Origin: Acidiluteibacter sp963716125
Lineage (GTDB): Bacteria > Bacteroidota > Bacteroidia > Flavobacteriales_E > Vicingaceae
Assembly: GCA_963716125.1 (NCBI GenBank)
Contig: OY970294.1
Coordinates: forward strand, 2,914,001-2,978,000
Length of the DNA stretch: 64,000 bases
Direction: 5' to 3'
In this document: one piece after another, positions 39,070 through 47,713 of the stretch
Numbering within the stretch: position 1 is the stretch's first letter
How the letters are laid out: every line of letters begins with the position of its first letter
Notes under the pieces: model-generated
Database searches by the model: none
What the model was told of the DNA's origin: nothing
What the model saw: the letters and a program-made list of their open reading frames with translations, nothing else
Program-made: the position numbers and the translations under genes

Positions 39070-40122
39070 TTACGCTACAGTACCTTGACAGCTTGATCCT
39101 GCTCCTGCAGTGCATCCATAACAATGTTGATTGATTAAAATATTTCTCTTTTTAAGTTTCTCTAAATTAAAGTCTTTGATGTGTTGTGTGCTTTTATCAG
39201 CTACTTTCATATCCAACATCTGATTAAAATCACAGTCGTACATATAACCGTCGTAATCTACTGAAATAGTATTTCTACACATGACACCTTTAACTGCTCC
39301 AGGATTATAAGCACTCACTAATTTGTCCATATAATCCTCATAATTATCGCTTGCCATCAAATAATCTAAAAATCGACTAATAGGCAAATTGGTAATTGCA
39401 AATAAAGAATGAAAATCTATATCAAAATCTTTTTTCAAGTTATTTTTAAACTCCATTTCTAACTGAGCTTGATCTCCGGGCAAATAGGCTCCATTAGGAT
39501 TATAAACCAAATCCAAACTTAATTCAGAATCAGGCTTACCGTAACCCACAGCATTTAAACTTTGTAAAGCTTCAATAGAACTTTTAAAAACACCATCCCC
39601 TCTTTGCGCATCTGTTTTACCTGCTTGATAATAAGGTAAAGAAGAAACAACTCTTACATTATGTTTTTTAAAGAATTGAGGTAAATCGTAATATTTTTTA
39701 TTGGCTCTTATAATCGTTAAATTAGATCGAACTATGATTTCTTTCACACCAATTTTACTAGCCTCTTCCACAAACCATCTAAAATTTGGATTCATTTCTG
39801 GAGCACCACCTGTTAAATCAACTGTAGGAATTTTTGTCTCTTCTAAAATATCTAAACATCTTTGAAGATACTCCTCGGTCATTATTTCTTTCCTATCAGG
39901 TCCTGCATCTACATGGCAATGCTTGCAAACTTGATTACACATATAACCAACATTAATTTGCATTATCTCTATACCAGTTGGTTTTAAAGGAAATTCTCCT
40001 AACTTTTCCAATTGAGTTTTAAAAGTTGGTAATTCTCCATCAAATGGAGCTCCTCCCAAAATTTTCAATTGGTTTTTAATAATAGCTAACTTATCCCCTC
40101 TTGCTTTTAGCGATTTTATCAT
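39070..40122 (-). CDS. arsS: Arsenosugar biosynthesis radical SAM protein ArsS
   Basis: Radical SAM enzyme, 350 aa, with CxxxCxxC at C62/C66/C69 (CNQVCKHC) and a C-terminal DUF3641-type domain with the Cys cluster CYGCTAGAGSSCQ. Family members convert dimethylarsinate and SAM products toward oxo-arsenosugars. The AhpD-like gene just upstream (40155) is the usual partner, which strengthens the call. No arsM is seen within the window. Confidence 0.88.
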   Translation of the reverse strand: MIKSLKARGDKLAIIKNQLKILGGAPFDGELPTFKTQLEKLGEFPLKPTGIEIMQINVGYMCNQVCKHCHVDAGPDRKEIMTEEYLQRCLDILEETKIPTVDLTGGAPEMNPNFRWFVEEASKIGVKEIIVRSNLTIIRANKKYYDLPQFFKKHNVRVVSSLPYYQAGKTDAQRGDGVFKSSIEALQSLNAVGYGKPDSELSLDLVYNPNGAYLPGDQAQLEMEFKNNLKKDFDIDFHSLFAITNLPISRFLDYLMASDNYEDYMDKLVSAYNPGAVKGVMCRNTISVDYDGYMYDCDFNQMLDMKVADKSTQHIKDFNLEKLKKRNILINQHCYGCTAGAGSSCQGTVA

Positions 40123-40154
40123 TCTTTACTCTCTATTTTTTTGTTTAAACTTTA

Positions 40155-40490
40155 TTACATGGACAATTTCTTCACTTTGTTCATCATCTGAACTCCGTGA
40201 ACTAATGTAGCTCCACCTTTAATAGCGCTTGCTACATGCACAGCTTCCATCATCATACTTTCGTTAGCACCTTTTTTCATAGCATCTTCTGTATATGCAT
40301 CAATGCAATAAGGGCATTGAACAGCATGAGAAACAGCTAATGCAATTAATGATTTTTCTCTTTGAGTTAAAGCCCCTTCCTTAAAAACTTCTCCGTACCA
40401 ATCGAAAAACTTCTCTGCCAATTTAGGTTCAAAGTCTGCAATATCGCCGAATTTCTTAAGGTCTTTTGGATCGTAATATGTCTTGTCCAT
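40155..40490 (-). CDS. AhpD-like arsenosugar-associated peroxidase-like protein
   Basis: 111 aa, carboxymuconolactone decarboxylase/AhpD fold with redox CxxC at C59/C62 (QCPYCIDAYTEDAMKKGA). Its position 32 bp upstream of arsS matches the arsenosugar-biosynthesis-associated subfamily. Role likely thiol redox in the arsenosugar pathway; inferred. Confidence 0.82.
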   Translation of the reverse strand: MDKTYYDPKDLKKFGDIADFEPKLAEKFFDWYGEVFKEGALTQREKSLIALAVSHAVQCPYCIDAYTEDAMKKGANESMMMEAVHVASAIKGGATLVHGVQMMNKVKKLSM

Positions 40491-40645
40491 AGTATTAAAT
40501 ACGTAAATATGTTCTAATTAGATTTTTTGGTAGTACAAGATTAATACAAAAAAAATTCCCATAGAATATTTATGGAGATTCTTTCTATTAATCAGACGAC
40601 AATTTGGGATTTTATAGTAAAAAAAAACATTACATTAATTTCATG

Positions 40646-40675
40646 TAAAAAAAAAGCTCCACATTTCTGTGAAGC
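40646..40675 (-). terminator. Duplicate of the tRNA-Met terminator
   Basis: Same AGCTCCACA TTTC TGTGAAGC hairpin with an A run (T run on the minus strand) as at 40750-40777; part of a duplicated tRNA 3' unit. Confidence 0.7.
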
Positions 40676-40749
40676 CTTGTAGCAAGAAGGAGTTCCGAAA
40701 CTTCGGAATGAACCCCTGATCCGACGATCTTATAAAATCTTCTTAAAAC
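40676..40749 (-). pseudogene. Truncated tRNA-Met copy with a palindrome in the T-loop
   Basis: Aligns to the intact tRNA from the 3' end (TAGCAAGAAGG) to part of the anticodon stem, but GGGGATTTGAA is replaced by GGAGTTCCGAAACTTCGGAATGAA, i.e. palindrome TTCCGAAACTTCGGAA (40693-40708) sits in the T-arm. The anticodon loop is deleted. Confidence 0.8.
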
Positions 40750-40777
40750 AAAAAAAGCTCCACATTTCTGTGAAGCT
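40750..40777 (-). terminator. Terminator of tRNA-Met
   Basis: Minus-strand AGCTTCACAGAAATGTGGAGCT hairpin followed by T7. Confidence 0.8.
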
Positions 40778-40780
40778 TTG

Positions 40781-40854
40781 TAGCGAGAAGGGGATTTGAA
40801 CCCCTGACCTCCGGGTTATGAATCCGACGCTCTAACCAACTGAGCTACCTCGCC
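40781..40854 (-). tRNA. tRNA-Met (anticodon CAT)
   Basis: 74 nt on the minus strand: acceptor GGCGAGG/TCTCGCT (G-U at both ends), D-arm GCTCAGTTGGTTAGAGC, anticodon loop TTCATAA (CAT) with stem TCGGA/CCCGG including an A-C at 31-39, T-arm AGGGGTTCAAATCCCCT, discriminator A. Elongator Met is likely, but a CAT anticodon could also be tRNA-Ile2 after lysidine modification. It is the promoter-distal unit after six decayed copies. Confidence 0.9.
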
Positions 40855-41456
40855 ATTTATATTTTATCTCAAAATTCAATTTCTTAATTCAGAATTGAAC
40901 TCCTGATCCGACGCTCTAACCATCCCGACACTTCGGGAGAGCTACCTCGCCATTTATATTTTATCTCAAAATTCAATTTCTTAATTCAGAATTGAACTCC
41001 TGATCCGACGCTCTAACCATCCCGACACTTCGGGAGAGCTACCTCGCCATTTATATTTTATCTCAAAATTCAATTTCTTAATTCAGAATTGAACTCCTGA
41101 TCCGACGCTCTAACCATCCCGACACTTCGGGAGAGCTACCTCGCCATTTATATTTTATCTCAAAATTCAATTCCTTAATTCAGAATTGAACTCCTGATCC
41201 GACGCTCTAACCATCCCGACACTTCGGGAGAGCTACCTCGCCATTTATATTTTATCTCAAAATTCAATTCCTTAATTCAGAATTGAACTCCTGATCCGAC
41301 GCTCTAACCATCCCGACACTCCGGGAGAGCTACCTCGCCATTTATATTTTATCTCAAAATTCAATTCCTTAATTCAGAATTGAACTCCTGATCCGACGCT
41401 CTAACCATCCCGACACTTCGGGAGAGCCTGTCTGCCGACAGGCAGGCGACCTCGCC
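40855..41456 (-). repeat. Six tandem decayed tRNA-Met copies, 97-bp period
   Basis: Unit ends at 40951, 41048, 41145, 41242, 41339 (exactly 97 bp apart) and 41456 (117 bp). Each unit keeps the 5' acceptor (CTCGCC complement), CGACGCTCTAACCA and TTGAACTCCTGA. It has the D-arm replaced by TCCCGACACTTCGGGA, the anticodon loop deleted, and the 3' acceptor replaced by a TTCAATT..AATTGAA hairpin. Unit 6 carries an extra ~20-bp palindrome, GCCTGTC-TGCC-GACAGGC (41426-41443). None can fold as a tRNA. Confidence 0.9.
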
Positions 41457-41471
41457 ATTTTTTTGAGGCTG

Positions 41472-41499
41472 CAAATATAGTAAATTGTTAATTCTACAA
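41472..41499 (-). promoter_or_regulatory. Promoter of the tRNA-Met array
   Basis: On the minus strand TTG (41499-41497), 17-bp spacer, TATATTTG (41479-41472), 15 bases before the first decayed unit. No -7 element is visible inside the units, so the intact tRNA ~620 bp downstream seems to depend on this promoter. Confidence 0.55.
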
Positions 41500-41600
41500 C
41501 TATATTTTTATCTTTTTTTTAAATCTATTTTTATTTCCACTAAAAATAATTTAGCTATCTTGCACAATTAAATCATTTTGTATTTATAGAACATCTAAAT

Positions 41601-41981
41601 ATGTCACAAAAAGTAGAATACCTCTTAGAATTCCCTGTAAAATCTTCACCTAAAATACTTTACAATTTTATAGCAACCCCAGGCGGACTTTCAGAATGGT
41701 TTGCAGACAATGTTAATTCTAGAGGATCCAACTATACTTTTATTTGGGAAGGAAGTGAAGAAGAAGCTGTTCTAATTTCTAAAAAAGCAGGCTCTCACAT
41801 CAAATTTAGATGGTTAGAAGAAGAGGAAGATACTTTTTTTGAATTACGTATTCGCATTGACGAATTAACGAAAGATGCCAGTCTAATTATTACTGATTTC
41901 TCTGATGAAGATGAATTAGAAGAATCAAAATTGCTTTGGGAATCTCAAGTAAATGAGTTGCTCGGCATAATTGGAGGTTAA
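41601..41981 (+). CDS. START-like (SRPBCC) domain protein
   Basis: 126 aa, the START-like/AHSA1-type fold seen in Bacteroidota: EYLLEFPVKSSPKILYNFIATPGGLSEWFADNV and a C-terminal helix LLWESQVNELLGIIG. A hydrophobic cavity is expected; the ligand is unknown. First gene of a plus-strand run through LptF/G and glycosyltransferases, 60 bp before the next start. Confidence 0.82.
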   Translation: MSQKVEYLLEFPVKSSPKILYNFIATPGGLSEWFADNVNSRGSNYTFIWEGSEEEAVLISKKAGSHIKFRWLEEEEDTFFELRIRIDELTKDASLIITDFSDEDELEESKLLWESQVNELLGIIGG

Positions 41982-42040
41982 GGTTTTTTATTGCTAGCAA
42001 TCCTTACCTTTGTCATGCATTTTTTCTATAAGAGTACAAT

Positions 42041-43486
42041 TTGAAAACAATCACTAAGTTTATTCTTAAATCTTTTGCAGCTCCTTTTGTTGCAACTTTT
42101 TTCATAGCTCTATTTATTTTGCTGATGCAATTTATTTGGAAGCATATTGATGATATGGTGGGCAAAGGTATTGAATGGTACGTTATTGTAGAATTAATCG
42201 CATACATTGCAGCTAGTTTAGTTCCATTAGCTTTGCCTCTAGCCATCCTACTTTCCTCCTTAATGACCTTTGGAAATCTTGGCGAACATTATGAATTAAT
42301 CGCCTTTAAATCTGCAGGAATATCTTTAAAACGGATACTAAGACCTTTAGCTTTTTTGGTCTTTTTTCTTACTATTGGTGCATTCTTATTCGCTAATTAT
42401 CTATTGCCCATTGCCAATCTAAAAAGTAGATCACTCTTGTATGATGTGCGTGAACAAAAACCAGCAATGGACATAAAACCAGGTATTTTCTCTTCTGAAT
42501 TGAATGATTTCACTATACGAGTAAGTGATAAAAAAACTACTCCAAAAGGAGAACAACTGTATAATGTTTTAATTTATGATCATTCCAATGGAAAAGGAAA
42601 TAGAACTGTTATTATAGCCGAAGAAGGACTTATGGTGCTTACTCCTGACAAAAGGTATTTAGAATTAACTTTGTATAATGGAAGAAGTTATGATGAACAA
42701 ATAGATAGGAAAGCAAAAAATACTTTTCCGCTTTCTCGAACTCAATTTAAAGAGGAAATTATTCGTTTTGATTTGTCCGAATTTGCACTCAATAGAACAG
42801 ATGAAGAATTGTTTAAGACCAATTATAAAATGCTAAATATTGGTCAATTAAATACTGCTATTGATTCTTTAGTATTTAAAAGAGGAGTTTCTGAAAAAGA
42901 ATATGAAACGAGTCTTGAACAGAGTTATTCTAACTACAATCCTCCTCTAGAGCAAAAATCTCTGGTGATGCTAAATAAAAGCTTGCAATACGATTCACTT
43001 TATACTGAATTGAATGGTTTTCAAAAAGAAAGGATATATAAAACAGCAGCTAATTTGGCTCGAAGTGCTAAATTTAAAACTGATGCCATTATCAGAGAAA
43101 AAGAGATTAGAGAAGAAACAATTATCAATCATAAAATAGAGTGGCACAGAAAGTTTACGCTTTCATTTGCTTGTATAATTTTATTTGCCATTGGAGCTCC
43201 TTTGGGTGCTATTATTAGAAAAGGTGGATTGGGAATGCCAATGGTAATTTCGGTGGTCTTTTTTCTTATCTATCACATGCTGAGTATTACAGGGGAAAAA
43301 ATGGCAAAAGAAGGTGCTATTGGTGCAATGGAGGGAATGTGGATGTCTTCCTTTATTTTATTACCAGTTGGAATTTTTCTAACTTACAAGGCGACAAGTG
43401 ATTCTGCACTTTTTAATTTTGATGCATATCTTATATTTTTTGATCGATTTAAAAAGAAAAAACAGGTTAAAAAGCAAGAAGCATGA
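42041..43486 (+). CDS. LptF/LptG family permease
   Basis: 481 aa with a TTG start at 42041. The N-terminal three spans (FIALFILLMQFIWKHIDDMVGKG), a large periplasmic jellyroll (SSELNDFTIRVSDKK) and C-terminal three spans (FAIGAPLGAIIRKGGLGMP) form the LptFG pattern. Inner-membrane part of the LPS transporter with LptB2. Its stop overlaps the next glycosyltransferase start (ATGA). Confidence 0.88.
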   Translation: MKTITKFILKSFAAPFVATFFIALFILLMQFIWKHIDDMVGKGIEWYVIVELIAYIAASLVPLALPLAILLSSLMTFGNLGEHYELIAFKSAGISLKRILRPLAFLVFFLTIGAFLFANYLLPIANLKSRSLLYDVREQKPAMDIKPGIFSSELNDFTIRVSDKKTTPKGEQLYNVLIYDHSNGKGNRTVIIAEEGLMVLTPDKRYLELTLYNGRSYDEQIDRKAKNTFPLSRTQFKEEIIRFDLSEFALNRTDEELFKTNYKMLNIGQLNTAIDSLVFKRGVSEKEYETSLEQSYSNYNPPLEQKSLVMLNKSLQYDSLYTELNGFQKERIYKTAANLARSAKFKTDAIIREKEIREETIINHKIEWHRKFTLSFACIILFAIGAPLGAIIRKGGLGMPMVISVVFFLIYHMLSITGEKMAKEGAIGAMEGMWMSSFILLPVGIFLTYKATSDSALFNFDAYLIFFDRFKKKKQVKKQEA

Positions 43487-44673
43487 ATGTATTGCAAATC
43501 TGTCATAAACCTCCCTTTCCTGCTCTCGATGGTGGTTGCCTTGCCATGCATGATATTAGTAATGGTTTAATTAAAGCAGGAATACAACTAAAAATTCTTA
43601 GTCTTGCCACCTCAAAACATCCTTTCCAAAAAGAAAAATTAAGTGATAATTATCTAAGAAATACCAAAATAGAGAGTATTGAAATTAATACGAATTTAAA
43701 AGCAAAAGATGCTTTTTTTAATCTATTCTCGAAAAAATCTTATAATGTAAATCGTTTTTATTCTCCAAACTTTGCAGATAAAATCAAATCTGTTTTAAAG
43801 AATCAAACTTTTGAAATTATCCATTTAGAAAGTCTTTTTGTGCTACCCTATTTAAATATTATTAGAGAGAACACTTCGGCTAAAATAGTTTATAGAGCTC
43901 ATAATGTAGAACAGCAAATCTGGAAAGAAAAATTTTTACAATGTGCCCAACCTTTAAAAAAAGCATACCTAAAACTACTATTTAATCGCTTAAAAGATTT
44001 TGAGGACAAACAACTCCAATTAGTGGATGGAATTGCAACAATTAGTAAAAATGATTTAGAACAGTTTAAAAAGTTGGGAATTAAAGTTCCTATGGTAAAT
44101 ATTCCGTTTTCTATCAATCCCGAAATTTATTATCCATTTAAAGAGAATCACTCGAAGGATATTTTTTTTATCGGTTCATTAGATTGGCATCCGAATCAAG
44201 AAGGTTTAGATTGGTTTTTAAATAATTGTTGGCCTGATTTAAAATCAAAATTTCCAACATTACAATTTCATATTGCGGGCAAGGGTATGCCGAAAAAATA
44301 TAAGGAAATAAACGATAAAAATATTCATATTCATGGCGAAGTAAGTAGCGCTATGGAATTTATCAAAAATGGTGGTATTATGGTAGTTCCACTTTTTTCA
44401 GGTAGCGGAATTCGAATTAAAGTGTTGGAAGGAATGGCTCTAGGCAAACTTATCGTTTCTACCTCAAAAGGTGTGGAAGGCATTAAAGTTTCTGAAAATG
44501 AATTATTAGTGGCTGATTCTAAAGTTGATTTTATTGATTCGATATCAAAAATTATAGAGGATAAAGTAGATAGAAACAAGCTTTCTTTAAATGCTAGGAA
44601 ATTTGTTCAGCAACATTTCAATAATGAGAAAATAATTAACGAATTAATTTCATTTTATAAATCTCTCAATTAA
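43483..44673 (+). CDS. GT4 family glycosyltransferase
   Basis: 396 aa, GT-B fold. N-terminal Rossmann start HKPPFPALDGGCLAMHDI and donor-site motif SGSGIRIKVLEGMALGKLIVSTSKGVEGI with the E-x7-E type loop. No membrane span. Overlaps the LptF/G gene by four bases and is followed 2 bp later by a second GT4, so a shared role in LPS or surface polysaccharide assembly is likely. Confidence 0.85.
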   Translation: MNVLQICHKPPFPALDGGCLAMHDISNGLIKAGIQLKILSLATSKHPFQKEKLSDNYLRNTKIESIEINTNLKAKDAFFNLFSKKSYNVNRFYSPNFADKIKSVLKNQTFEIIHLESLFVLPYLNIIRENTSAKIVYRAHNVEQQIWKEKFLQCAQPLKKAYLKLLFNRLKDFEDKQLQLVDGIATISKNDLEQFKKLGIKVPMVNIPFSINPEIYYPFKENHSKDIFFIGSLDWHPNQEGLDWFLNNCWPDLKSKFPTLQFHIAGKGMPKKYKEINDKNIHIHGEVSSAMEFIKNGGIMVVPLFSGSGIRIKVLEGMALGKLIVSTSKGVEGIKVSENELLVADSKVDFIDSISKIIEDKVDRNKLSLNARKFVQQHFNNEKIINELISFYKSLN

Positions 44674-44675
44674 CT

Positions 44676-45845
44676 ATGAAATTATTCATTCTACTTTCTC
44701 GTTTTCCCTATCCGCTTGACAAAGGTGATAAATTAAGAGCTTATCATCAGATTAAAGAATTATCTAAAAATCACGAAATTTATCTTTTTACTCTGTCAGA
44801 CCAAAAAATTAAAACAGAGTCTATTGAAAAATTAAAAACTTACTGCCAGCAAGTAGATGTATTTTACTTGTCAAAATTTCAAATCTTTTTTCGTTTAATT
44901 TTTACTTTATTTTTTAGAAAATCACCTCTTCAATTAGCTTATTTTTTTAATCGAAAAGCCGAATCAAGAATTCAATCAATAATTAAAGATAAAAAAATTG
45001 AACATATTTATTGTCAATTAATTAGAACGACAGAATATTTAAAAGATATAAAAACCATTCCTAAAACTTTGGATTATATGGATGCACTTTCCAGAGGGTT
45101 GGAAAGAAGAATAAAGAATGCTCCATTTTATTTAAAACCATTTATAAAAATTGAAGCCACACGTTTAAAAAAGTATGAACACCTTATTTTCAATAAATTC
45201 GAAAATAAAACAATTATATCTGATCAAGATAGAGATTTAATCGTGCACGCAAAAAATGAAAAAATAAGCATTATTCCAAATGGCGTTTCATCAGATTATT
45301 ATTTATCCAAGAAAGCCGAAAAAAAATACGATATTATCTTTACAGGGAATATGAGTTACCCTCCGAATATTAGAGGAGCTGAATATTTAATAAAAATTTT
45401 AATGCCAATTGTATGGAATAAAAACCCTGCAGTAAATGTTGTTATTGCAGGTACTTCGCCAACTTCAAAAGTAAAAAGTTTAGCCAATGAAAAGGTTATG
45501 ATAACGGGCTGGGTAAACGACATTAGAGAATATTATAATGCTTCAAAAATATTTGTTGCACCCATGCTAATTGGTACAGGATTACAAAATAAGTTATTGG
45601 AAGCCATGTCGATGGAAATACCTTGCGTAACTTCTAAATTAGCCAACAATGCTTTAGGTGCTAATCATCCCAATGAAATTCTAATTGCAAAAAGTCCACA
45701 GGAATACGCTGATCATATCTTAAAGTTATTAGAAAATGAAACCTTAGCCAATTCAATAGCTGAAAATGGAAAAAAATATGTTCAGGAAAATTTTAGTTGG
45801 CAAAGTAGCACAGCAAAATTAGAAGCACTATTTTTGAAATCTTGA
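44676..45845 (+). CDS. GT4 family glycosyltransferase
   Basis: 389 aa, GT-B fold; N-terminus LLSRFPYPLDKGDKLRAYHQ and donor site GTGLQNKLLEAMSMEIPCVTSKLANNALGA. Resembles the sugar transferases of exopolysaccharide clusters. Two bases after the preceding GT4; dapD follows after 10 bp. Confidence 0.85.
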   Translation: MKLFILLSRFPYPLDKGDKLRAYHQIKELSKNHEIYLFTLSDQKIKTESIEKLKTYCQQVDVFYLSKFQIFFRLIFTLFFRKSPLQLAYFFNRKAESRIQSIIKDKKIEHIYCQLIRTTEYLKDIKTIPKTLDYMDALSRGLERRIKNAPFYLKPFIKIEATRLKKYEHLIFNKFENKTIISDQDRDLIVHAKNEKISIIPNGVSSDYYLSKKAEKKYDIIFTGNMSYPPNIRGAEYLIKILMPIVWNKNPAVNVVIAGTSPTSKVKSLANEKVMITGWVNDIREYYNASKIFVAPMLIGTGLQNKLLEAMSMEIPCVTSKLANNALGANHPNEILIAKSPQEYADHILKLLENETLANSIAENGKKYVQENFSWQSSTAKLEALFLKS

Positions 45846-45855
45846 AAAATAAATT

Positions 45856-46672
45856 ATGAAAGAACTACAAAAGACAATTGAATCCATTTGGGATAATAGA
45901 GATTTATTAAAAGACGAAGCGAGCAAAGTTGCCATTAGAACTGTTATTGAACATATTGATAAGGGCAGATTGAGAACTGCTGAACCAACTAATAATGGGT
46001 GGCAAGTAAATGAATGGGTAAAAAAAGCTGTTGTTTTATATTTTCCAATTCAAGAAATGCAAACTATTGAAGTAGGTCCTTTTGAATTTCATGATAAAAT
46101 GAAATTAAAAACTAATTATAAAGAATTAGGTGTTAGAGTTGTACCTCATGCAGTTGCACGCTATGGCGCCTATATTAGCAAAGGAGTAATCTTAATGCCT
46201 TCATATGTAAATATTGGTGCGTATGTGGACGAAGGTACAATGGTTGATACTTGGGCAACAGTTGGCTCTTGTGCACAAATTGGGAAAAATGTACATTTGA
46301 GTGGTGGCGTAGGAATTGGTGGTGTGTTAGAACCATTACAAGCCGCACCAGTAATTATAGAAGATGGCTGTTTTATTGGCTCTAGATGTATAGTGGTAGA
46401 AGGAATTAGAGTTAAAAAAGAAGCAGTATTAGGTGCAAATGTTGTTTTGACGAAATCAACAAAGATTATTGATGTAAGTGGCGACCAACCAATTGAAATG
46501 AAAGGTGAAGTTCCTGAAAGATCAGTGGTGATACCTTGGAAGTTACACCAAAAAGTTTCCGGCAGGAGAATTTCAAGTACCTTGCGCATTAATAATAGGA
46601 ACAAGAAAAGCTAGTACTGATTTAAAGACTTCATTGAATGATGCTTTAAGAGAATATAATGTAGCAGTATAA
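45856..46672 (+). CDS. dapD: Tetrahydrodipicolinate N-succinyltransferase, frameshifted 3' end
   Basis: Makes N-succinyl-2-amino-6-ketopimelate on the way to diaminopimelate and lysine. The left-handed beta-helix hexapeptides (YVNIGAYVDEGTMVDTWATVGSCAQIGKNVHLSGGVGIGGVLEP) are intact. After VVIP the given frame goes astray. Dropping one T at 46536-46537 gives GSYTKKFPAGEFQVPCALIIGTRKASTDL... to TAA 46670-46672, a normal 271-aa protein. The gene should be essential for peptidoglycan, so the indel is probably a sequence error. Confidence 0.92.
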
Positions 46673-46673
46673 A

Positions 46674-47657
46674 TTGAATAAAATTTTAATCATACAAACT
46701 GCCTTTATTGGCGATGTTATTTTGGCCACTCCGGTTTTAGAAAAGCTACATCTTTTTTATCCAGATGCTAAGATTGATTTTATGCTGCGCAAAGGAAATG
46801 AAGATTTATTTAAAGACCATCCAATAATCAATCAATTAATAGTTTGGAACAAACATAAAGGCAAGTATTACAACTTATTAAAGTACATTTTCAGTATTCG
46901 TAAAAGAAAATATGATGCTGTAATTAATTTACAAAGATTTGCTGCAACTGGAATTATCACCGCCTTTTCAGGTGCTGAGCATCGTTTGGGTTTTGATAAA
47001 AATCCTTTCTCTTTTATGTTTACTGAACGACTGAAGCATGAAATTGGGAATGGTTTGCATGAAACTGCCCGAAATCTAAGGTTGATTAAGTCAATTACAG
47101 ATGAAAAGTATGTTCAACCAAAATTATATCCCTCCACTACTGATTTTAAGAATATTTTTAATTTTAAGCTTCATAAATACATTTGTATTGCTCCAACTTC
47201 TGTATTGTTTACCAAGCAATTGCCACTTGAAAAATGGTTAGAATTTATTGTAAAAATCCCATTAGACATTCACATCTTTCTTTTAGGTGCACAATCGGAC
47301 AAATCAATTTGTGATGAAATAAAAGCCAAATCAAGACGAAAAAACATCGAAGTTTTATGCGGTAAATTGAGCCTATTGGAATCTGCAGCACTGATGAAAG
47401 ACGCAGATATGAATTATGTAAATGACTCTGCTCCTATGCATTTAGCATCTGCCGTAGATGCACCAACAACAGCTATTTACTGCTCTACTATTCCAGCTTT
47501 TGGTTTTGGACCATTAGCAACTAATTCTACCGTTATAGAAACTAAAGAGAAGTTAGATTGCCGCCCTTGTGGTATTACAGGTAAAAAAGAGTGCCCTTTA
47601 GGTCATTTTAAATGTGCAAATAACCTTGATATCAATCAAATAGACATTCCACAATAA
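46674..47657 (+). CDS. GT9 family ADP-heptose--LPS heptosyltransferase
   Basis: ~327 aa, TTG start at 46674 one base after the restored dapD stop. N-terminus KILIIQTAFIGDVILATPVLEKL and C-terminal NDSAPMHLASAVDAPTTAIY are the GT9 nucleotide-heptose site. Pairs logically with hldD at 1 kb. Adds heptose to LPS core on the cytoplasmic face. Confidence 0.88.
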   Translation: MNKILIIQTAFIGDVILATPVLEKLHLFYPDAKIDFMLRKGNEDLFKDHPIINQLIVWNKHKGKYYNLLKYIFSIRKRKYDAVINLQRFAATGIITAFSGAEHRLGFDKNPFSFMFTERLKHEIGNGLHETARNLRLIKSITDEKYVQPKLYPSTTDFKNIFNFKLHKYICIAPTSVLFTKQLPLEKWLEFIVKIPLDIHIFLLGAQSDKSICDEIKAKSRRKNIEVLCGKLSLLESAALMKDADMNYVNDSAPMHLASAVDAPTTAIYCSTIPAFGFGPLATNSTVIETKEKLDCRPCGITGKKECPLGHFKCANNLDINQIDIPQ

Positions 47658-47713
47658 ATTTCTTTTAAGAGTATTCACTTTTCAAAAATCGAATAACTAA
47701 ATTTGAAGAAATT

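Noticed and set aside
40855..41456. CRISPR array
   Set aside because: The 97-bp period has no unique spacers; the entire unit repeats and is clearly derived from the adjacent tRNA.
40855..41456. Six extra functional tRNA-Met genes
   Set aside because: No unit has an anticodon loop or 3' acceptor strand; they cannot form a cloverleaf.
46530..46545. Programmed +1 frameshifting in dapD and others
   Set aside because: The shift sites share no slippery codon, stop or stimulator; rpsD also needs a -1 event. Base error explains all.
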